DNA of 8,977 bases from Spirochaetaceae bacterium (lineage in GTDB: Bacteria; Spirochaetota; Spirochaetia; CADAEX01), in contig WRFK01000055.1 of NCBI GenBank assembly GCA_009778835.1, positions 1 through 8,977 on the forward strand, written 5' to 3'. The position numbers and the translations under genes were made by a program. The notes under the pieces were generated by a model. It did not search any database. It was not told the origin of the DNA and saw only the letters and a program-made list of their open reading frames with translations. How positions within the stretch are numbered: the stretch's first letter is position 1; each line of letters starts with the position of its first letter. Of the stretch, positions 1 through 6,540 are shown piece after piece.

Positions 1-2701
1 ATTCGTATGCCCATGCGGAAAGCTCCATTGCGCCTATGTTGGATAGCGAGCCTTTCATGCTGTGTACCTCTATGGTAAAATTGCGCATATCGCCTGCTGA
101 TAAAAATTCTTTCAGGTTTTTATCGCACTTTTCAATCTCTTTTATCGTTAGTTTAAGAGATTTTTCGTATACTTCCCGATGCCCGGATACTCTGCTAAGC
201 CCTGTTTGCACAGAAATCCCTTTTATTTGTTCGATTTTTTTCCAAAATTCCGTGTCTGTTTCAGTATCAGTTATTCCGGAAGAAGCTCTTTTGTCCGGTG
301 TTCTGATAATTTTTTCAGCAGGAAGCCATTCAATCAAAAGTTTATTGAGTAATTTCTTTTTAATGGGTTTCGTTAACAAATCATTCATCTTGGCAGCCAA
401 AAACTCTTCTTTTGCGCCAGCTATGGCGTTGGCAGTAAGCGCGATAATAGGTATTTTTATACCCATTTCCCGGATAATTTTTGTGGTTTCTATGCCATCC
501 ATTTCCGGCATCATTTGATCCATAAAAACTATGTCATATTGTTTATTGCGGACCATCTCTATCGCCTCTTTGCCGGATGCAGCTGTTTCCGCTGTAATTT
601 TGCAAAGTTGTAAAAGTCCGCACGCGACATTTAAATTTATCGCATTATCATCAACAACCAATATTTTCGCTTCAGGCGCCTGTATTAAGTTTTCATCGGC
701 GCTTGCCTGCTGAATAAGTCTTTCATCGCCTAAAACCTTTGGGATAGTAACGTGGAATACCGAACCTTGACCGTACACGCTCTCTACAGCTATCGTGCCG
801 TTCATCATTTCAATCAATGGTTTTGTTATGGATAAACCAAGTCCTGTACCTACCTGAGTGCGGTTTTTTCTCATATTGATCTGTGTAAAAGCATCAAAAA
901 GCGTTGACATATCTTGTTTTTTTATCCCTATGCCGGTATCGCTGATATCAAAATTAATGCTTGTATTTGAAGCTGTAATGGTCAAGCCCACGCTGCCTGC
1001 GGTGGTAAATTTTACTGCATTGCCAAGTATATTAAGGAGCACCTGCCTTAGCCGGACATCATCGCCATACAGGCACTTGGGTATTTCACCTTCTGTAACC
1101 AGTTTAAATGATATGTTTTTGTTATTGGCCAAAAACTGTACTGTTGAACTAATGTTGTCAATTAACTCATGAAAATCGTAATGCAGCGGTACAAGATTCA
1201 GTTTTTTTGTCTGTATTTTTGAGAGATCCAAAATATCATTGATAATGCTCAGCAGTGAGTTGGCGGATATATGAATATCCTTGATGCAGCGAAGCTGGCG
1301 GTCATTAAGGTTTTCCGAAAGCATCAATTCCGACATGCCAATAATCGCGTTCATTGGCGTACGTATTTCGTGCGACATATTTGCCAGAAACTGGGTTTTT
1401 GTTTTACTCGCTTCTTCGGCATGTTCCTTTGCTGCCTCTGCTTCCCATGTCATTAATTTTAATGCTTTTGTTCTTTCCTCTATCCGTTTTTCCACAGTAT
1501 GCAAATTTTCATTCAGCGAGTTTACCATTTTTTTAAGAGCATTCTGTAAAACAGCAATTTCATTTTTATTATTTAATTCCTGGCGCGGTGAAACCGCGTT
1601 AAATTCCACATTCAAATTTCCATCTGAAATCTGTTGCGCAGTCTGAGTCAAATTTTTTATGGGACGCACAATATTTATCATATTAATAATAAGGATAAGG
1701 GCAACCAGATAGAGTCCTATAAAAAATTCTATTGTTAATATGCCTCTATTAAAGTTGGCATCTGCATACAACTTGTTGAGCGGAGCGTCAATATATACAT
1801 ACAGGGGAATATTCCCTAATTCAGTATCAATAGGAATATGGCGAAGGGATACAAGCGATTTTTCAGAGGAAAATGGCGACGTGATTTCTTCGAAAAATGA
1901 TTCTCCTTTTTCCATCGCATCGCGCATCTGGGCTATTTCCTTAAACGAAAAGTCAGCAAGGTTTTTATAAATTATTTCGCTGCTCTGCGCGTGAAGGATA
2001 GTCATATCCTGGGTTAGCAGCATTACTGTCCAGCCTTGTCTTTCTTCGTGAATAAGATTCAGGTCAAGCATATCATGATAAACAAAGTCTAGTCCGCAAA
2101 CGCCCTTAATTTTACCATTTGCTATAATAGGTACGCTGATCGTAGAGGTATAAATTGGTTCCACGCCGATCCCGTAATCGTAAAGATATGCATCTACAAA
2201 AAATGGCTTTCCTGTTATCAGAGGCACAAAATACCATGGCGCATTCTCTTTTTCTTTTATATCATTTTTAAGATGCGCAGGATCAATTTCTATAAGAACA
2301 CCGTTGTGCAATACAAAATCCTTGATATAATACCTGTCTTCATAGTACGCGCCCTTTTCAAGAACAAGCCATAAGCTGTAAATACTGGGACTCATATCTA
2401 TCATTGCCAACAGGGTTTTTTCTACCAATGCTTCTGTATTGCCGGATCTGGGGTCAAGCGCTTTAAATGAGTGCTGGGCGAATTTAAGCAGGTTGGATAA
2501 AAAACTAACGTTTCTCATGATTGAATCTGTAATGCGATTCACGTGGGCTGAGTACAGACTCCTTGTGGCATTCCTGCTGTTTGTAACCAGGATGTTACCT
2601 GCTATTAATACCTGCAGGATAAATACAACAGAAACAGAGAACAGGGTTATCAATATGGCTTTGTTAAGGGTAGACAGCATTGGGAGTTTCCGCTTCTTCA
2701 T
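1..2701 (-). CDS. Membrane hybrid histidine kinase (dCache-HAMP-HisKA-HATPase-REC-HPt), C-terminus cut by window edge
   Basis: A 900-codon open frame with no stop runs off the left edge. Residues 9-40 form a first membrane segment. About 42-318 is extracytoplasmic and resembles a dCache sensor (APWY near the middle, then a GVCGLDF-type strand). About 320-345 is the second membrane segment, and HAMP starts near Pro347. The HisKA H-box has His444 in SHEIRTP. The ATPase domain has N-box Asn561, G1 DTGIG at 588-592 and G2 GTGLGL from 618. A receiver follows with Asp684/Asp685, phospho-acceptor Asp728 and Lys778. An HPt motif (HSMKG, His880) sits just before the edge. All phosphorelay residues are present, so it should be active. 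A ligand bound outside the cell likely drives His444 to Asp728 to His880 transfer. The start ATG overlaps the upstream HD-GYP stop as ATGA, implying translational coupling and a shared pathway. The ligand cannot be told from sequence. Only the end of the HPt domain should be missing. Confidence 0.93.
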   Translation of the reverse strand, partial: MKKRKLPMLSTLNKAILITLFSVSVVFILQVLIAGNILVTNSRNATRSLYSAHVNRITDSIMRNVSFLSNLLKFAQHSFKALDPRSGNTEALVEKTLLAMIDMSPSIYSLWLVLEKGAYYEDRYYIKDFVLHNGVLIEIDPAHLKNDIKEKENAPWYFVPLITGKPFFVDAYLYDYGIGVEPIYTSTISVPIIANGKIKGVCGLDFVYHDMLDLNLIHEERQGWTVMLLTQDMTILHAQSSEIIYKNLADFSFKEIAQMRDAMEKGESFFEEITSPFSSEKSLVSLRHIPIDTELGNIPLYVYIDAPLNKLYADANFNRGILTIEFFIGLYLVALILIINMINIVRPIKNLTQTAQQISDGNLNVEFNAVSPRQELNNKNEIAVLQNALKKMVNSLNENLHTVEKRIEERTKALKLMTWEAEAAKEHAEEASKTKTQFLANMSHEIRTPMNAIIGMSELMLSENLNDRQLRCIKDIHISANSLLSIINDILDLSKIQTKKLNLVPLHYDFHELIDNISSTVQFLANNKNISFKLVTEGEIPKCLYGDDVRLRQVLLNILGNAVKFTTAGSVGLTITASNTSINFDISDTGIGIKKQDMSTLFDAFTQINMRKNRTQVGTGLGLSITKPLIEMMNGTIAVESVYGQGSVFHVTIPKVLGDERLIQQASADENLIQAPEAKILVVDDNAINLNVACGLLQLCKITAETAASGKEAIEMVRNKQYDIVFMDQMMPEMDGIETTKIIREMGIKIPIIALTANAIAGAKEEFLAAKMNDLLTKPIKKKLLNKLLIEWLPAEKIIRTPDKRASSGITDTETDTEFWKKIEQIKGISVQTGLSRVSGHREVYEKSLKLTIKEIEKCDKNLKEFLSAGDMRNFTIEVHSMKGSLSNIGAMELSAWAYE

Positions 2702-3771
2702 TTTTTCCCGCTTACTTCTTTTATTTTGTCGGACATGCTTACAAATAGATCTGCCAAATCAGGGTCAAACTGTGTGCTGCGGCTTTCGGAAATAATACCC
2801 ATGGCTTCTTCGTGTGAAAAAGCTTTTTTATACGGCCGTTCAGAAACCAGCGCGTCATACACATCTGCAATAGCCATCATGCGCGCCTGTAGCGGAATAC
2901 TTGAGTTTTTTAACCCTTCCGGATAACCTGTTCCATTCCATTTTTCGTGATGATTGTGCGCAAGGATTTTGGCGTAATTCAGAAAGGTCTGGTTTGGCAC
3001 TTTCTCCTGCAGGCTTTCGAGCAGCATTTTTCCGTATACTGTATGGAGCTTCATGTTTTCAAACTCATCGTTAGTAAGCTTTGCGGGTTTAAGCAAAATC
3101 TCGTCGCGTATTCTTATTTTGCCAACATCATGCAGCGCAGATGATTTTAAAAACGCATCAATGTCCCATGTGGCAAGCTCCGATATATAGAGATTGGAAT
3201 TTTTCATTGCTTCAAGCAGTATTTCCAGGTATTTCTGAACGCGCTCCACATGCTGGCCGGTTTCTTCATCCCGGAACTCAATCATTTCCGCAGACCACAA
3301 AATAACCGCGTTTTGCAATTGCACTATGTCATTTGTCCGTTCTTTAACCATTGCTGTAAGGTTTTCATTAAAGGAGTGCAGTTCTTTATTTTGCGACTGT
3401 AAAAGCAAATGCAGTTCAATCCGCTTAAGCAAAAGCGACGGAGAAAAAGGTTTTGCTATGTAATCAACTGCGCCGAGGGAAAGTCCCATAAGCTCGTTTT
3501 CAGGTTCGTTTTTCGCGGTTAGAAATATAATGGGGATTCCTGCTGTTTGGGGATTGGCTTTTAACTTTTTTATTACATCATACCCGTTCATTTCGGGCAT
3601 TTCCACATCAAGCAATATCAAGTCTGGTTTGGCTTTTTGCAGTGTAAGCAGAAGCTTATCTCCCGATGGTATGGTGACCACGGTATACTTTTCCTCTAAA
3701 ACTGTTTTTCCAGTGTTTAGATATATGGGGTTATCATCTACCAAAAAAATACAGTTGGCTTGTTCTCCCAT
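2698..3771 (-). CDS. REC/HD-GYP response regulator, predicted cyclic-di-GMP phosphodiesterase (RpfG type)
   Basis: The 357-residue cytoplasmic protein has an N-terminal receiver (about 6-122) with acidic pair Asp12/Asp13, phospho-acceptor Asp55 (LILLDVEMPEMNG) and Lys107 before Pro. A helical linker (about 123-155) leads to an HD-GYP domain (about 160-350). Metal and substrate residues look complete: His174, HD at 214-215 in HDVGKI, His243, HNHHE at 272-276, GYP at 282-284, and Asp303 in IADVYDAL. This is the normal RpfG architecture and length, so hydrolysis of c-di-GMP to pGpG or GMP is expected by family. ATG at 3771 is preceded by a good GGAGAGAGGA ribosome binding site and a promoter at 3802-3830. 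The stop overlaps the hybrid kinase start by four bases. I infer that kinase's HPt phosphorylates Asp55, linking an external signal to c-di-GMP breakdown. The enzymatic class is firm; the partner is inferred from position. Confidence 0.95.
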   Translation of the reverse strand: MGEQANCIFLVDDNPIYLNTGKTVLEEKYTVVTIPSGDKLLLTLQKAKPDLILLDVEMPEMNGYDVIKKLKANPQTAGIPIIFLTAKNEPENELMGLSLGAVDYIAKPFSPSLLLKRIELHLLLQSQNKELHSFNENLTAMVKERTNDIVQLQNAVILWSAEMIEFRDEETGQHVERVQKYLEILLEAMKNSNLYISELATWDIDAFLKSSALHDVGKIRIRDEILLKPAKLTNDEFENMKLHTVYGKMLLESLQEKVPNQTFLNYAKILAHNHHEKWNGTGYPEGLKNSSIPLQARMMAIADVYDALVSERPYKKAFSHEEAMGIISESRSTQFDPDLADLFVSMSDKIKEVSGKK

Positions 3772-3801
3772 TTTCCTCTCTCCGCATATACATTTTTATA
3801 T

Positions 3802-3830
3802 ATTTTATCATACCACTACTATTGAGACAA
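3802..3830 (-). promoter_or_regulatory. Predicted sigma70-type promoter of the HD-GYP/hybrid kinase operon
   Basis: On the minus strand, TTGTCT (3830-3825, 4 of 6 consensus) and TAAAAT (3807-3802, 5 of 6) are separated by exactly 17 bases. Transcription would start near 3795, leaving a short leader of about 24 bases before the ATG at 3771. It lies in the 138-base gap after the PHP gene, so the signalling pair can be transcribed independently of the operon upstream. Confidence 0.55.
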
Positions 3831-3903
3831 TTATATTTATTTCTTACAGCAGATCAAGGTTTTGTTATTGTTTATTAATCACGGCAAATATTTTATGGAA
3901 GTT

Positions 3904-3928
3904 AAGCCTTTAGAGCTTTATAAGGCTT
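3904..3928 (-). terminator. Weak hairpin overlapping the PHP gene stop codon, possible terminator
   Basis: A perfect 7-bp stem (AAGCCTT / AAGGCTT) with an 11-base loop spans the last codons and the TAA of the PHP gene. No U-run follows on the minus strand, so it is a poor intrinsic terminator. It may be a pause, a processing site or chance. It is the only candidate end structure for the four-gene operon. Confidence 0.2.
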
Positions 3929-4620
3929 CCTTTTTCCCCAAGAGCAAGCGCAAGGGAAAGAAAACTTTTCTCTGCAATATCAACAGTAAAATACTTTTTT
4001 CCTATATCATCAATAAAATGGGCATCTGAAGATGTTATTACCGAATATCTTGATTCATATTCGCTGCTGTTTGCAGAGTCAAAAACTTCTATTGATGTAT
4101 ACTTGTCATCAGGTAAAAATCCAAGTTGCGATGGAATCGAAAAAAGAGGTTTATCAACATGGGCAGGAATAAAAAGAGCGGATCTTGAAAGAGCTTCATC
4201 GCGTATTTCATCTATTGAAAGCAATGTGGCGTTTCCAAGATATTTTTCAACTTCTCCGACAATGTTCTCTTCGCTGTCCACATAAATCTGGTCGCCGAAT
4301 TTTTCGGGATTGTTTGGAATATCCGGCAGATTTTTATAAATAAATTCTCCAAAATCAAGAGCTGCTTCCGGAGTTTCAAATATACACAAAATATGGGCTT
4401 CTTCCATGCTTGTTACTTCAATTCCAAACATTCCCCATATCCCTTCTTTTTTGCATGCATCTGCAAATGCCGGGCAGTTGAGCGTACTGTTGTGGTCAGA
4501 TATAGCTGCTGCAGCAATTCCTTTTTTTTTAAGTTCAGTTGCTATTGCAGATGGCGACATCTCAAGAGATGCGCAAGGACTAAGGCATGTGTGTATATGG
4601 AAATCTACATTTATAATCAT
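3910..4620 (-). CDS. PHP-domain metal-dependent hydrolase (putative phosphoesterase)
   Basis: The 236-residue protein is a stand-alone PHP domain. Visible metal ligands occur in family order: HIH with His8 and His10, SDHN with Asp42/His43, Glu68 in FGIEVTS, His76, His154 in PAHVDKP, and Asp199/His201 in SSDAH. The full set implies an active multi-metal site like those of PHP phosphatases and nucleases (histidinol phosphatase, YciV/TrpH-type), but the substrate is unknown. A start downstream of 4620 would lose the HxH motif, so this ATG is kept although its ribosome binding site is weak. It is last in an operon with two DRTGG-like proteins and a CBS-ATPase protein, 23 bases after the preceding gene. 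Translation may depend on that upstream reading. Roles in nucleotide or phospho-protein turnover within the module are possible but unproven. Confidence 0.9.
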   Translation of the reverse strand: MIINVDFHIHTCLSPCASLEMSPSAIATELKKKGIAAAAISDHNSTLNCPAFADACKKEGIWGMFGIEVTSMEEAHILCIFETPEAALDFGEFIYKNLPDIPNNPEKFGDQIYVDSEENIVGEVEKYLGNATLLSIDEIRDEALSRSALFIPAHVDKPLFSIPSQLGFLPDDKYTSIEVFDSANSSEYESRYSVITSSDAHFIDDIGKKYFTVDIAEKSFLSLALALGEKGSLIKL

Positions 4621-4643
4621 CTATTCTGATTTTTTAAAGAAAA

Positions 4644-4976
4644 TCATTTATGTATCAATTCCGAGATTTCGGCAGATACAGTGAATTGATTTTTTTCTGT
4701 AGCAAGAATAGCAATGCTTTCTCCCTTTGCAGCTTGTATCATATCTTCGGGAGCGGTTCTTCCGTTGCAGAGAATGATTACTCTTATTCCGGCAAGAGAT
4801 GCAACAGCGATTGTATTTTTATGGGCCTGAATTGTTATTAGAGTAGAATCCGAAGCAGCATTTGCCATTACATCGCTTAAAAGATCTCCTGTGTATCCTG
4901 CATTTACATCGGCATCGTTATTCCCTTCAAAAACAACTGAATAGCCTGTTTTTGCGATAAGGTCAGCTAGTTTCAT
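4644..4976 (-). CDS. Small DRTGG-domain-like protein (second copy)
   Basis: The 110-residue soluble protein has no membrane segment. It has the characteristic stretch GYTGDLLSDVMANA (about 28-41), followed by alternating strands and helices such as LITIQAH and VIILCNGRTAPEDM, typical of compact DRTGG-like proteins. The literal Asp-Arg-Thr-Gly-Gly motif that names the family is not present, so the assignment rests on overall pattern and context. In larger proteins the domain sits beside CBS or phosphotransacetylase/HPr-kinase regions and is thought to be regulatory. The ATG at 4976 has an AGGGG ribosome binding site and lies inside the end of the CBS-ATPase gene (14-base overlap in another frame), so the two are probably coupled. 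It is likely a binding or adaptor partner of the ATPase; no enzymatic residues are evident. Confidence 0.8.
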   Translation of the reverse strand: MKLADLIAKTGYSVVFEGNNDADVNAGYTGDLLSDVMANAASDSTLITIQAHKNTIAVASLAGIRVIILCNGRTAPEDMIQAAKGESIAILATEKNQFTVSAEISELIHK

Positions 4977-5889
4977 TTTTTTCCCCTATATATATTTTTA
5001 TTATTACCTCGGTGCCTTTTTCATGGCTTGAAGTTATTTGAAAATCATCGCTTACTTTTTTTACATTTGGGAGTCCCATTCCTGCGCCAAAGCCCTGGCT
5101 TCTTATCCATTCGCTTGCTGTTGAGAAACCTTCTGTAAGGGCTTTTGTAATCTCTTCTATTCCCGGACCTATATCTGCAGATTTTATTGTAATGCTATCT
5201 TTATCCACGGAAAGCTGAATTGTTCCTCCATTGGAATGGATAACCTGATTTATCTCAAGTTCATATACAGCAATGGATACCCTTCTTACAACAGCCTGCG
5301 ACACACCTATTTCTTTTAAATATTTTTTTATTGCAAAAGATGCTTTACCTGCATTTTCAAAATCAAATTTTCTTACTGTAAACTCTCTAAAACATATTCC
5401 ATCGACACAACTTATTTCAGTATCTTTTTTACTGTCTCTTTCTTTAAGCTCTTTATTTATTTCATTAAGAAGAGTTACATTTATGTCCCTGCTTGTTATC
5501 ATTCCGGAAAGTTCTTTATTCTTGTTTAAAACAGGGAATCTTCTGAATTTATATTTTTCAAAATAGGTTAATACAAAAGAAACAGGCATTCCTTCTTCAA
5601 GAACTATAAGCTGTTTAGACATATAATCTTTTACCGGCCTTGACATATCGCCAGCATCAAGACAATTAAGAATATCGTTTATGCTTATAATCCCCATAAT
5701 TCTTTTTTCTCTTACAACCGGAAGCCCTGTAACACCTTTTTCTTTCATTATTTTTTTTGCATCATTCATTGGGGCTTCGGGGGATATTGTGTAAGGATTG
5801 TTTGTCATCACATCTTTGATTTTTATTCTGCGTATTATATCAAGTATTACATCGTGGGAATCGGTTGTAGTTAATGAAAGTTCCTGCAT
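4963..5889 (-). CDS. CBS-pair protein fused to SpoIIAB/RsbW-like ATP-binding (anti-sigma kinase-type) domain
   Basis: Of 308 residues, about 24-76 and 84-141 are two CBS motifs (IKDVMTNNPYTISPEAPM, then VKDYMSKQLIVLEEGM). These form a Bateman module that usually senses adenine nucleotides or related ligands. About 165-302 is a GHKL ATPase domain of the SpoIIAB/RsbW/RsbT type: N-box with Glu210 and Asn214 in YELEINQVIHS, G1 DIGPG at 239-243, and G2 GFGAGMGLPN from 266. It has no HisKA dimerisation helix or phospho-His, so it is not an ordinary sensor kinase; serine/threonine phosphorylation or protein sequestration is expected from the family. A Cys161/Cys166 pair sits in the linker. The start follows the first DRTGG-like gene by three bases, and the end overlaps the next by 14. 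No STAS anti-anti-sigma partner or sigma factor is nearby, so its target is unknown. CBS ligand control of an ATPase switch is my inference. Confidence 0.92.
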   Translation of the reverse strand: MQELSLTTTDSHDVILDIIRRIKIKDVMTNNPYTISPEAPMNDAKKIMKEKGVTGLPVVREKRIMGIISINDILNCLDAGDMSRPVKDYMSKQLIVLEEGMPVSFVLTYFEKYKFRRFPVLNKNKELSGMITSRDINVTLLNEINKELKERDSKKDTEISCVDGICFREFTVRKFDFENAGKASFAIKKYLKEIGVSQAVVRRVSIAVYELEINQVIHSNGGTIQLSVDKDSITIKSADIGPGIEEITKALTEGFSTASEWIRSQGFGAGMGLPNVKKVSDDFQITSSHEKGTEVIIKIYIGEKNETS

Positions 5890-5892
5890 TAT

Positions 5893-6234
5893 TTAACATT
5901 TTCCTAACAGCTTTCCCAAGACAATGCATACTTCAAACATATTCAAGCCTGTTGATAAAAGAGTCATGTCCGATTCTACCGCAAGATTACGCATTGAATT
6001 CTGTGGCTGTTTACCGTTTATAAGAATAATACCGATTGCTTCAACAATATCTGCTGTTCTTACAACCTGATCTGTCGTAAGCGCTGTAACAAGAATTCTA
6101 TTTTCTTCATCGCTGACAAGAACTTCGCTCATCATATCGCCGGCAGAAACATTTATAATATTTAAAGTATCAAAATTACTGCCCTTATGAATAATTTCGC
6201 ATTTTAAAGCATCAATAATTTGTTGAAATGTCAT
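5893..6234 (-). CDS. Small DRTGG-domain-like protein (first copy), first gene of operon
   Basis: The 113-residue soluble protein matches DRTGG-like sequences. An N-terminal helix (TFQQIIDALKCEII) is followed by VSAGDMMSEVLVSDEENRI and the segment ILVTALTTDQVVRTADIV, then a strand IGIILINGKQP. It is related in pattern to the 110-residue copy two genes on (VNAGYTGDLLSDVMANA aligns with VSAGDMMSEVLVSD), but the two have clearly diverged. The motif naming the domain is degenerate. ATG at 6234 is preceded by GTGGAG at a good distance, after a leader with a conspicuous inverted repeat. As first gene of the cluster it is probably made at high level. Its role is likely regulatory; binding of nucleotides or of the CBS-ATPase partner is possible. 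Function is unproven. Confidence 0.8.
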   Translation of the reverse strand: MTFQQIIDALKCEIIHKGSNFDTLNIINVSAGDMMSEVLVSDEENRILVTALTTDQVVRTADIVEAIGIILINGKQPQNSMRNLAVESDMTLLSTGLNMFEVCIVLGKLLGKC

Positions 6235-6248
6235 TTATACTCCACTTT

Positions 6249-6294
6249 GGAATTTGTAACATATTAAGTTTATTGTAAAAACAGTACAAATTCC
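6249..6294 (-). promoter_or_regulatory. Inverted repeat with two alternative pairings in the leader of the DRTGG operon
   Basis: Read on the minus strand, arm A GGAATTTGTA (6294-6285) is exactly complementary to arm C TACAAATTCC (6258-6249), with 26 bases between. A middle segment B, TACAA (6278-6274), can also pair with the TTGTA end of arm A, leaving a 7-base loop. A can pair with B or with C, not both. Arm C ends only a few bases before the GTGGAG ribosome binding site, and the predicted transcript start lies right at arm A. It could be a leader RNA switch or an operator for a dimeric protein. Pairing is seen; function is inferred. Confidence 0.45.
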
Positions 6295-6303
6295 ATCATT
6301 TTC

Positions 6304-6332
6304 AGCATAATATTAATATTTTTTTTTGCCAA
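6304..6332 (-). promoter_or_regulatory. Predicted promoter of the DRTGG/CBS-ATPase/DRTGG/PHP operon
   Basis: On the minus strand TTGGCA (6332-6327, 5 of 6 consensus) lies exactly 17 bases from TATGCT (6309-6304, 4 of 6). The spacer is an A-run followed by AT-rich sequence. The start would fall near 6297, immediately before the inverted repeat, giving a leader of about 60 bases. Confidence 0.45.
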
Positions 6333-6337
6333 TCACT

Positions 6338-6346
6338 TGCTATAAT
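6338..6346 (+). promoter_or_regulatory. Candidate extended -10 promoter for the envelope operon (distal)
   Basis: TG-C-TATAAT is a perfect extended -10 element, with only a T-run where a -35 would be. It overlaps the -35 zone of the opposing promoter, so the two divergent transcripts may compete. The leader to the lipoprotein gene would be about 240 bases. Confidence 0.35.
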
Positions 6347-6367
6347 TAGACCTTAACTTTGCCTGTT

Positions 6368-6409
6368 TATTTCATAGAATAATATTTATTTAAATAATAT
6401 TTCATAGAA
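6368..6409. repeat. Pair of 12-bp direct repeats, 30 bp apart, in the divergent promoter region
   Basis: TATTTCATAGAA occurs at 6368-6379 and again at 6398-6409. Start-to-start distance is exactly 30 bp, close to three helical turns, so proteins bound there would lie on one face. The second copy overlaps the proposed -35 of the proximal plus-strand promoter. The DNA between the copies is AT-only and partly palindromic. This arrangement suits a regulator binding site; no known regulator is recognised. Confidence 0.4.
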
Positions 6410-6433
6410 AATTTAATTGTAGAATGGTATAAT
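6405..6433 (+). promoter_or_regulatory. Candidate promoter for the envelope operon (proximal)
   Basis: TAGAAA (6405-6410, 4 of 6) and a perfect TATAAT (6428-6433) are separated by 17 bases. The start near 6440 would give a leader of about 155 bases ahead of the lipoprotein ATG. The -35 overlaps the second direct repeat, as expected if a bound protein represses or activates here. Confidence 0.45.
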
Positions 6434-6450
6434 TATTTATATTATTAGCC

Positions 6451-6540
6451 AACAAGTGAGTGTCGCGCAATATCCTGATTTAATTGGGGCATGGTTATGA
6501 AAATAGTGCCTGTCCCGGCAAAAGAGGGGGAGCGAACAAG
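6451..6540. other. GC-richer island in the intergenic region
   Basis: By hand count 43 of 90 bases are G or C here, against 12 of 80 in 6361-6440 just before. The island holds most of the short upstream ORF. No tRNA, IS end or known RNA family is recognised. It may be the conserved functional part of the leader or a remnant of another sequence. Confidence 0.35.

Noticed and set aside
36..2795. Several plus-strand open frames of 60-160 codons opposite the hybrid kinase
   Set aside because: They lie antisense to a 900-codon frame with every expected kinase motif, lack good ribosome binding sites and have no recognisable domains.
3904..3928. Terminator reading the plus strand, where a T-run follows the hairpin at 3931-3935
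   Set aside because: No plus-strand gene lies upstream that would need it; the T-run is part of the PHP coding sequence.
6249..6294. Canonical Rex operator
   Set aside because: The spacing between TTGT and ACAA is one base short and the inner bases do not match the usual consensus, so it is mentioned only as a resemblance.
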